Shown here in pieces: positions 12,563 to 18,281 of a DNA stretch of 18,281 nt. The DNA is from Komagataeibacter kakiaceti JCM 25156 (GTDB lineage: Bacteria; Pseudomonadota; Alphaproteobacteria; Acetobacterales; Acetobacteraceae). Where the stretch lies: positions 1-18,281 of the forward strand of contig NZ_BAIO01000018.1 in the NCBI RefSeq assembly GCF_000613305.1. Direction: 5' to 3'. How positions within the stretch are numbered: the stretch's first letter is position 1; each line of letters begins with the position of its first letter. Made by a program: the position numbers and the translations under genes. The notes under the pieces are model-generated. The model did no database searches. It had not been told where the DNA came from and was given only the letters and a program-made list of their open reading frames with translations.

Positions 12563-14057
12563 TATTGAAGCGCTACTGGCGGAAGAAATCGCCAGCTACA
12601 GCCTCGACCCGCTGGGCTTCGTACTGTTCGCATTCCCATGGGGCAAGGCAGGCACGGACCTTGCCAGTGCGTCGGGCCCGCGCAAATGGCAGCGCGAGAT
12701 CCTGCAATCGGTCGGTGACCGGCTGAAAGAGGGATACGCGCCCGAACATGTCCTGATGCCGGTGCTGCAGGCGGTCAGTTCGGGCCACGGCATCGGCAAG
12801 TCGGCACTGGTGTCTATGCTGATTGCGTGGGCGCTGTGCACCTGCCCGGACACCAAGGTCGTGGTGACGGCTAATACCGAACCCCAGTTGCGCACCAAGA
12901 CCTTCCCCGAAATCAGCAAGTGGTTCCGGCTGCTGATCTGTTCGCACTGGTTCAAGGTGCATGGCATGTCGATCCATTCCACTCTGCCGGGCCATGACAA
13001 GACGTGGCGGGCGGATGCGGTCACGTGGTCCGAGACAAACCTTGAAGCCTTCGCCGGCCTGCACAACGTGGGCCGCCGGATCCTGCTGATCTTCGATGAG
13101 GCATCGGGCATCATCGACCGCGTGTGGGAAGTGGCCGAAGGCGCGCTGACTGATGAAGGCACCGAAATCATCTGGTGCGCGTTCGGAAATCCCACGCAGC
13201 CAGTTGGCCGGTTCTTCGAATGCTTCAACAAGCAGCGCCACCGCTGGCATGGCAGGCAGATCGACAGCCGGACGGTCGAGGGCACGAACAAGCGGCTGTT
13301 CGAGGAATGGGCAACGGCCTATGGCGAGGACAGCGACTTCATGCGCGTGCGTGTGCGTGGCCTGTTCCCGCGGGCCGGGTCCATGCAGTTCATCGGCACG
13401 GATGCCATCGAGGCGGCGGCCCGGCGAGATGTGGCGGCCATCCTGTCCGATGCGCTGGTCATTGGCGTGGACGTGGCGCGGTATGGCGATGACCAGTCGG
13501 TGATCTTTTTCCGCAAGGGGCGCGATGCCAGGCTGATCCCGCCGATCAAGCTGCGCAATGTGGACACGATGCAGCTTGCCGCGCGCGTGGCGGATGAAGC
13601 AGCTCGGTATGGTGCGGATGCGGTGTTTGTCGATGGGGGTGGTGTCGGTGCCGGCGTGGTGGACCGGTGCAGGCAGTTGCGCGTGCGCGGCCTGATGGAA
13701 GTGCAGTTCGGTGGCAAATCCGACCGGGTGAATTACGATATCCAGTCCGAAAGCTATGCCAACAAGCGTGCCGAAATGTGGGGCACCATGCGCGCGTGGC
13801 TGCAGACCGGCGGCATACCGGATGATGAGGAACTGCGCACCGACCTTGCCGGGCCGTGGTATTTCTTCAACCCGCGCAACGAGATCATCCTTGAGCGCAA
13901 GGAAGACATGAAAAAGCGCGGCTTGGCATCACCTGACGTGGGCGATGCGCTGGCGATCACCTTTGCCTATCCCGTGGCGCCATCGCAGTTTTCCGGCAGT
14001 CCCGCCGGTCCCGTGGGGCAGCAGCAGGTGCAGGGCGATTACGACCCCTACGCCTGA
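12531..14057 (+). CDS. Terminase large subunit
   Basis: Packaging motor and nuclease (508 aa). The N-terminal ATPase has Walker A SGHGIGKSALVS, an adenine/C-motif region (VVVTANTEPQLRTKTFPEIS) and Walker B RILLIFDEAS with its catalytic Glu. The C-terminal RNase H-like nuclease shows VIGVDVARYGDDQS (first Asp), ADAVFVDGGGVGAGV (second Asp) and SPDVGDALAIT (last Asp). Length and motif order fit the family. The start could be ATG 12531, overlapping terS by 32 nt without a ribosome site, or GTG 12552, overlapping by 11 nt and reading VAADIEALLAEE. The second is equally plausible. No frameshift is seen. Confidence 0.95.
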   Translation: MKGASGRVAADIEALLAEEIASYSLDPLGFVLFAFPWGKAGTDLASASGPRKWQREILQSVGDRLKEGYAPEHVLMPVLQAVSSGHGIGKSALVSMLIAWALCTCPDTKVVVTANTEPQLRTKTFPEISKWFRLLICSHWFKVHGMSIHSTLPGHDKTWRADAVTWSETNLEAFAGLHNVGRRILLIFDEASGIIDRVWEVAEGALTDEGTEIIWCAFGNPTQPVGRFFECFNKQRHRWHGRQIDSRTVEGTNKRLFEEWATAYGEDSDFMRVRVRGLFPRAGSMQFIGTDAIEAAARRDVAAILSDALVIGVDVARYGDDQSVIFFRKGRDARLIPPIKLRNVDTMQLAARVADEAARYGADAVFVDGGGVGAGVVDRCRQLRVRGLMEVQFGGKSDRVNYDIQSESYANKRAEMWGTMRAWLQTGGIPDDEELRTDLAGPWYFFNPRNEIILERKEDMKKRGLASPDVGDALAITFAYPVAPSQFSGSPAGPVGQQQVQGDYDPYA

Positions 14058-14060
14058 GAC

Positions 14061-14079
14061 CACACGGTACTAACAAACG
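14061..14079. repeat. 19-bp exact direct repeat, copy 1 (intergenic)
   Basis: CACACGGTACTAACAAACG occurs here, three bases after the terminase stop, and again at 16254-16272 inside the Bbp19-like gene. A 19-base match in 18 kb is not expected by chance. The flanks differ immediately on both sides. Confidence 0.85.
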
Positions 14080-14096
14080 GCCCGCACAGGGCTGTC

Positions 14097-14303
14097 ATGG
14101 GCATTTTCAAATCTCCGAAGGTCATAACCCCGACGCCCGCGCCGATGGCGGGCCAGACGGTGAACAATACCGTGCAGGGGTTGCAGAACTCGACCACGCA
14201 GGCCGCGCGCATGGCGGGCGGCATGGGATCAACCATGCTGACCGGACCATCCGGCCTGAGCCAGACCGCGACGAACGCCCCCAAGACGCTGCTGGGTGGC
14301 TGA
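14097..14303 (+). CDS. Small phage protein between terminase and portal (68 aa)
   Basis: The protein reads MGIFKSPKVITPTPAPMAGQ, then NNTVQGLQNSTTQAARMAGG and GPSGLSQTATNAPKTLLGG. It is rich in Gly, Thr, Ser and Asn, low in charge and apparently disordered. Similar small Gly/Pro-rich proteins sit before the portal in many podoviral modules and may be virion or ejection components, but this one has no assignable function. AGGG precedes the ATG. Its stop is one base before the portal ATG. Confidence 0.7.
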   Translation: MGIFKSPKVITPTPAPMAGQTVNNTVQGLQNSTTQAARMAGGMGSTMLTGPSGLSQTATNAPKTLLGG

Positions 14304-14304
14304 C

Positions 14305-16026
14305 ATGGCGCGCGCCGCACCGTCTGACGATACCAGCCCCGAACAGAAAACCCGTGATGAGATAGATCGCCTGATCGTTCTCATGCGCATGGACCGCTCA
14401 TCGTGGCGGGAAACGTGGCGCGCGATCACATGGTATATCATGCCCACGCGGGGACGGTATAACAACCTGCTGCCCAACCAGGGATCGCGCGGGCTGCCCA
14501 AGGGCACGCAGATCGTGGACCGCACGGCCACCAGGTGCGTGGGCAATCTGGCCGCGTTCCTGATGGCGGGCATCACCAGCCCGGCGCGCGACTGGTTCCA
14601 GCTTTCCACCAACAATGACCAGTTGAACGATGACCCGGACGTAAAGCAGTGGCTGGCCATCGTGCAGAAACGGCTGCAGCGCGTGTTTGCCACCGGCAAT
14701 TTCTACAACGCCATGGCACAGCTTTATGAGGAAATCGCGGGATTCGGCACGGGTGCTGTCATCATCCAGCAGGATTATGATGACGTGGTGCGGTTCTACC
14801 CGCTCACCGCTGGCGAATATTTCATCATGCAGAACGCGCGGATGGAAATAGACACGCTGGTGCGTGAGTATGTGCAGAACGTGCGCCAGGTGGTCGGCAA
14901 GTTTGGCTATGAAAACTGCTCACCTACGGTGCAGGGCCTGTATGACAGCCGTCAGCTTACGCGGGAAATCCCCGTGGTGCATGCGATCATGCCCAATCTT
15001 GACCGCGTGCCGGGCGCGATGGGCTGGCGTGGCGCGCCATATATCGGCGTGTATTACGAATACGGCAACCCCAGCGTGCCGGTTCTGCGCATCGAGGGCT
15101 ATCCCGAAAAGCCGTTCATCTGCCCGCGCTGGCACGCCGTGTCCAACGATGCGTATGGCCATGGCCCGGCCGAGGATGCGCTGGGGGATGTGAAATCCCT
15201 TCAGCTTGCCCAGTTGCGCTGTGCCGAAGTCGTGGACAAGTTCGCACGCCCCCCGATGCAGGCCGACGCCGCGATGCAGAACGGGCTGGTCAGCCTGATC
15301 CCCAACGGCATCAATTTCATTCCCGGCCTGAATACCATGGGCAATGGCGCGGGGCTGCGTCCGGTGTATCAGACCAGCCCGGACATTACGCCGCTGGTCG
15401 AGCGCATACAGGCATTCCAGGAGGCCATCCGTGTCACGCTGAAGAATGACCTGATCCTGATGGTCAGCCAGATGGACCAGGCGCAGCCCGTCACGGCGGC
15501 CGAGATCAACGTGCGCCAGCAGGAAAAGCTGCTGGCCCTTGGCCCGGTGCTGGAGCGGTTTCATAACGAGGCGCTGAACCCGGTCATCAACGTGACGCTG
15601 GGCATCATGGAACGTGGCGGCCTGCTACCACCGCGCCCGCAACAGATGGGTGCGGGGCCGCTCAAGGTCAATTACATCTCGGTGCTGGCGCAGGCCCAGC
15701 GTGCGACCGAGACCACGGGCATCGAGCAGTTCGTGCGCTTCTGTGGCGGTCTGGTCAGTGTGGACCAGAGCGTGATGGATAACGTGGATCTGGATCAGGC
15801 CGTGGACATCTATGGCAACCTGCTCAGCATCAACCAGGCGATCATGCGTGATCCGCAGGCCGTGGCCCAGATGCGCCAGCAGCGTGAATACGCCCAGCAG
15901 CAGCAGGCGGCGGCCGAACAGGCCCAGCAGCTTGCGGCGGGGGCGAAGAACCTGTCCGACACGGATGTGGGCGGCGGCCAGAACGCATTGCAGGCCATCA
16001 TGTCGGGCATTGGGGGAGGGGGCTGA
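14305..16026 (+). CDS. Podoviral portal (head-to-tail connecting protein)
   Basis: The portal forms the dodecameric ring through which DNA is packaged and to which the tail attaches. The 573-aa protein matches the head-tail connector family of T7/BPP-1-like phages: SSWRETWRAITWYIMPTRGR, then TATRCVGNLAAFLMAGITSP and ARDWFQL, WHAVSNDAYGHGPAEDALGD, and the late KNDLILMVSQMDQAQPVTAA-EINVRQQEK helix. A Gln/Ala-rich coiled tail (QQREYAQQQQAAAEQAQQ) and a Gly-rich end follow. ATG 14305 is preferred to GTG 14296, as it follows the upstream stop by one base. The last base overlaps the next ATG. This family is specific to short-tailed phages. Confidence 0.93.
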   Translation: MARAAPSDDTSPEQKTRDEIDRLIVLMRMDRSSWRETWRAITWYIMPTRGRYNNLLPNQGSRGLPKGTQIVDRTATRCVGNLAAFLMAGITSPARDWFQLSTNNDQLNDDPDVKQWLAIVQKRLQRVFATGNFYNAMAQLYEEIAGFGTGAVIIQQDYDDVVRFYPLTAGEYFIMQNARMEIDTLVREYVQNVRQVVGKFGYENCSPTVQGLYDSRQLTREIPVVHAIMPNLDRVPGAMGWRGAPYIGVYYEYGNPSVPVLRIEGYPEKPFICPRWHAVSNDAYGHGPAEDALGDVKSLQLAQLRCAEVVDKFARPPMQADAAMQNGLVSLIPNGINFIPGLNTMGNGAGLRPVYQTSPDITPLVERIQAFQEAIRVTLKNDLILMVSQMDQAQPVTAAEINVRQQEKLLALGPVLERFHNEALNPVINVTLGIMERGGLLPPRPQQMGAGPLKVNYISVLAQAQRATETTGIEQFVRFCGGLVSVDQSVMDNVDLDQAVDIYGNLLSINQAIMRDPQAVAQMRQQREYAQQQQAAAEQAQQLAAGAKNLSDTDVGGGQNALQAIMSGIGGGG

Positions 16027-16328
16027 TGTATGATCCGCACGATCCCGAACAGGTCCGCGAACGGCGCACGCGGCGCAAGGCCCGGGGCGCAACCGACCAG
16101 CTCGATCTCGCATGGGTGGCATCCGACCCGCGCGGCCGGCGCGTGCTGCTGCGCATCCTGAACGAGACGCAGTTCATGGGCGGCTCATTCGTGCCGGGCG
16201 ACCCGATGGCGACGGCATTTCGCGAAGGCCAGCGCGATATTGGCATCAAGCTGCACACGGTACTAACAAACGCGGGTGAAGGCATCCTGAGCAAGATCCT
16301 CATGGAGAGCCTGAACGCGGATGAGTGA
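16026..16328 (+). CDS. Bbp19-like phage head-module protein
   Basis: The 100-aa protein reads DQLDLAWVASDPRGRRVLLR, then ILNETQFMGGSFVPGDPMAT and AFREGQRDIGIKL. This is the pattern of the Bbp19 family named after Bordetella phage BPP-1: a 'D-x-x-GRR' helix, then 'F..G….FREGQR'. The function of the family is not established. It is found beside the portal and capsid genes. ATG overlaps the portal stop. Its 3' part contains the second copy of the 19-bp repeat, which codes for HTVLTN. It overlaps the scaffold-like gene by 8 bases. Confidence 0.75.
   Translation: MYDPHDPEQVRERRTRRKARGATDQLDLAWVASDPRGRRVLLRILNETQFMGGSFVPGDPMATAFREGQRDIGIKLHTVLTNAGEGILSKILMESLNADE
16254..16272. repeat. 19-bp exact direct repeat, copy 2 (inside the Bbp19-like gene)
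   Basis: Identical to 14061-14079. Here it is in frame (CAC ACG GTA CTA ACA AAC G, residues HTVLTN) and uses codons such as CTA and ACA that are rare in the neighbouring GC-rich genes. Confidence 0.85.
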
Positions 16329-17013
16329 TGAACCCACAAGTGCTGCTGCGCCTGCTGATGCCCCTGCTGGTGGCGGCGCAACCGACACCCTTATGGGCGG
16401 CGGCACGGAAAGCACGACAGCCGAAACGCAGCCGCCTGCGGGCGGAGCGGCGACCGAAGGCGCGGCCCCAAATGGCGAGGGTGCGCCGGAAGGCGGTGAA
16501 CAGGAAAAGCCTGCCGTCCCGGAGAAATACGAATTCACGCCGCCCGAGGGTTTCAGCGTCGATGAAAAGGCGATGGGCCAGTACGAGGCCGCAGCGCGTG
16601 AAGCCGGACTGACGCAGGAACAGTTCAGCGCCATCACGCAGCACGGGCTGCAGTTCGTCCAGCAGCAGATTGAACAGGCCGGGCACGCCCAGCACGAACA
16701 GGCGATGAGGTGGCGGCAGGAAGTCCTGTCCGACCGCACGCTATCCGATGGCACCGGCCTGAACCCGGACGCCAAGGCCGCGGCTGATCGCGTGATCCAG
16801 TCCTATGGCGGAAAGGATCTGGTGCAGGCGCTGGCCGAGACGGGCGCGGGCAACAACCCCACCGTCATCCGCGCCTTCGTGCAGATCGGCAAGGCGATGG
16901 GCCTGGCCGAACCGCCCGACACAGGAAAGCCCGCGCCGGAAAAGCGCAGTGGCAGCAGTTTTGATGACATTGCCCAGCGCCTTTACGGCCAGTCGGCAAA
17001 AGCAGGAGCATAA
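16321..17013 (+). CDS. Capsid scaffold-like protein
   Basis: The 230-aa acidic protein has a long disordered N-terminal region rich in Ala, Gly, Pro and Glu (residues 1-65), then KYEFTPPEGFSVDEKAMGQY, a helical middle (REAGLTQEQFSAITQHGLQF, VQQQIEQAGHAQHEQAMRWR) and a Ser-rich end before DDIAQRLYG. Composition, helical core and position directly before the major capsid gene are those of podoviral scaffold/assembly proteins, which guide procapsid formation and are then removed. No protease motif is visible. The assignment rests on position and architecture. Confidence 0.75.
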   Translation: MSDEPTSAAAPADAPAGGGATDTLMGGGTESTTAETQPPAGGAATEGAAPNGEGAPEGGEQEKPAVPEKYEFTPPEGFSVDEKAMGQYEAAAREAGLTQEQFSAITQHGLQFVQQQIEQAGHAQHEQAMRWRQEVLSDRTLSDGTGLNPDAKAAADRVIQSYGGKDLVQALAETGAGNNPTVIRAFVQIGKAMGLAEPPDTGKPAPEKRSGSSFDDIAQRLYGQSAKAGA

Positions 17014-17016
17014 CCG

Positions 17017-18069
17017 GTGGCAACCATTTCCAGCACCACCTGCCTGACGCTGGCCGACTGGGCCGCGCGGCGCGAGGATGGCGAGATCGCGGATATCGTG
17101 AACCTGCTGTCCCAGACCAATGAAATCCTTGATGACATGCTGTGGAAGATGGGCAACCTCGCCACCGGCAACAAGACGACCGTGCGCACCGGGCTGCCCG
17201 CTGCCACATGGCGTATGCTCAACTACGGTGTGCCGCGCGCCAAGAGCACCACCGCGCAGATCACCGATAGCTGCGGCATGCTGGAAACCTATTCGCTGGT
17301 GGACAAGGATCTGGCGAACCTGGAGGGCGACGTGGCCGCCTTCCGCCTGTCCGAGGACATGGCCTTCATTGAAGGCATGAACCAGCAGATGGCGGGCACG
17401 CTGTTCTACGGCACCGAGCAGAGCGACCTTCCGGCCTTCACCGGGCTTGCGCCGCGCTACAGCACGGTGGATGCGGCCAAGGCCGCCAACGCCGTCAACG
17501 TGATCGACGCGGGCGGACGGGGCACCAGCAACACGTCCATGTGGCTGACCTGCTGGGGCCCGACCACGGCGTTCGGCATTTTCCCCAAGGGGCGCATTGC
17601 CGGGCTGCAGCGCAATGACGTGACCACCGACGCGCCGGTGCTGGATGCCAACGGCAACCCGTATCAGGCGTATCAGTCCCATTACAAATGGGATTGCGGG
17701 CTGACCGTGCGTGACTGGCGTTACATTGTCCGCATCGCCAACATCGACGTGGACAGCCTGACGGGCGATAGCGCGGCCAACCTGATTTCCATGCTGGTTG
17801 CCGCCGTGCACAAGATCCCCACCATGCCGCGTGGCGTGACCAACGTGCAGACCGCGACGCAGGCGACCGGCGGCCAGCCGCTGTCGTGGGGGCGTCCGGC
17901 CATCTATGTCAACCGCACGCTCGGCACGGCGCTGGACCTGCAGGCGCTCAACAAGACCAATGTGCTGCTGCAGATGCTGGAATGGGACGGCAAGCCGGTC
18001 ACGCCCTTCCGTGGCATCCCCATCCGCACCTGCGACCAGATCCTGAACACCGAAGAAACGGTCCAGTAA
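17017..18069 (+). CDS. Major capsid protein (Bbp17-like)
   Basis: The shell-forming protein (350 aa) reads TLADWAARREDGEIADIVNL, then NEILDDMLWKMGNLATGNKT, RTGLPAATWRMLNYGVPRAK and SLVDKDLANLEGDVAAFRLS, followed by MLEWDGKPVTPFRGIPIRTC near the end. This is the pattern of BPP-1-like major capsid proteins (HK97 fold). The GTG start at 17017 is 3 bases after the scaffold stop, with AGGAG about 10 nt upstream. The whole length is open, with strong GC-rich codon bias. A 510-residue open frame on the other strand is a by-product of that bias. Confidence 0.92.
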   Translation: MATISSTTCLTLADWAARREDGEIADIVNLLSQTNEILDDMLWKMGNLATGNKTTVRTGLPAATWRMLNYGVPRAKSTTAQITDSCGMLETYSLVDKDLANLEGDVAAFRLSEDMAFIEGMNQQMAGTLFYGTEQSDLPAFTGLAPRYSTVDAAKAANAVNVIDAGGRGTSNTSMWLTCWGPTTAFGIFPKGRIAGLQRNDVTTDAPVLDANGNPYQAYQSHYKWDCGLTVRDWRYIVRIANIDVDSLTGDSAANLISMLVAAVHKIPTMPRGVTNVQTATQATGGQPLSWGRPAIYVNRTLGTALDLQALNKTNVLLQMLEWDGKPVTPFRGIPIRTCDQILNTEETVQ

Positions 18070-18082
18070 GGAAACCGCCCAG

Positions 18083-18281
18083 ATGATTATTGACGGACTG
18101 CTGCTGTTCAGCAACGCGCAGGACCTGACCGCGCTTGCGGCAGGAATTGCCACGCCCTCGACCAACATTATCGACTTTTCGCAGAACCGTGATTTCGGTC
18201 CGACCGGACCGTTCAAGGTGTTTGCCGAATGCGGCACGCTGCCGCTGGCGGACAGCGCGGGAGCAACTGCCACCGCGACCG
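18083..18281 (+). CDS. Bbp16-like capsid cement protein (N-terminal part, cut by window end)
   Basis: Sixty-six codons are visible: MIIDGLLLFSNAQDLTALAA, then GIATPSTNIIDFSQNRDFGP. The opening 'MIID…LL.FS.AQ.LT' followed by 'STN.IDF' is typical of the Bbp16 family, which decorates the capsid of BPP-1-like phages. AAGGAAA lies about 10 nt before ATG, and the gene follows the capsid gene by 13 bases. The gene continues beyond the window. Confidence 0.8.
   Translation, partial: MIIDGLLLFSNAQDLTALAAGIATPSTNIIDFSQNRDFGPTGPFKVFAECGTLPLADSAGATATAT

Larger units (their letters stand above)
508..18281. mobile_element. Left part of a temperate podovirus-like prophage (right end outside window)
   Basis: From the integrase onward the gene order is that of a complete temperate phage: int, xis, leftward early genes, repressor and Cro-like gene between paired operators, replication genes, terminase, portal, scaffold, capsid and cement protein. 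Tail genes, lysis genes and the second attachment site would lie beyond 18281. The left boundary is placed just after the tRNA by inference, because no attachment core can be proven from one end. Confidence 0.85.

Noticed and set aside
16741..18273. 510-residue open frame on the minus strand
   Set aside because: It is antisense to the scaffold and capsid genes. Its His/Arg/Gly-rich composition is the usual shadow of strongly biased GC-rich codons.

Overview
This window looks like the left end of a temperate, podovirus-type prophage in an alphaproteobacterium, most likely an acetic acid bacterium of the Komagataeibacter/Gluconacetobacter group. That placement is inferred from GC-rich coding DNA, an AT-rich intergenic element next to the tRNA that resembles dispersed repeats of that group, and the style of the phage proteins. 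No database was searched.

Layout: positions 1-417 are host flank, with a rho-independent terminator, AT-rich DNA and a palindrome. A tRNA-Ser(UGA) lies on the minus strand at 418-507. A tightly packed leftward early operon (5177 down to 574) encodes a ribbon-helix-helix protein, an ORF6N-domain antirepressor-like protein, a 381-residue unknown, several small unknowns, an excisionase-like helix-turn-helix protein and a tyrosine integrase. The immunity region (about 5280-6850) holds an XRE-type repressor lacking a protease domain, two AT-rich unknown genes downstream of it, and one opposite-strand small gene. It is flanked by two nearly identical operator/promoter blocks. Rightward genes follow: a Cro/YdaS-like protein, a small membrane protein, a chain of tiny genes linked by ATGA overlaps, a replication initiator-like protein and a DnaB-type helicase. 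Then come a winged-helix regulator, two small genes, and the packaging and head genes: TerS, TerL, a small protein, a podoviral portal, a Bbp19-like protein, a scaffold-like protein, the major capsid protein and a Bbp16-like cement protein cut off by the window end.

The genetic switch has the topology of phage lambda. Leftward and rightward promoters each carry the same arrangement of operator, TTGAC -35 box and second operator, and the repressor operon lies between them. Because the repressor has no self-cleavage domain, while a RHH plus ORF6N gene pair is first in the leftward operon, release from lysogeny is probably by an antirepressor rather than by RecA-driven cleavage.

A striking anomaly is that six genes between about 4.5 and 10.7 kb, and perhaps three more between 3.0 and 11.5 kb, each read properly only if single bases are restored. 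Every case is an apparent loss of one base, whereas the integrase and the 12.1-18.3 kb late genes are clean. This is either localized assembly error or real decay of the early and replication genes, and it must be settled before the gene products are taken at face value.
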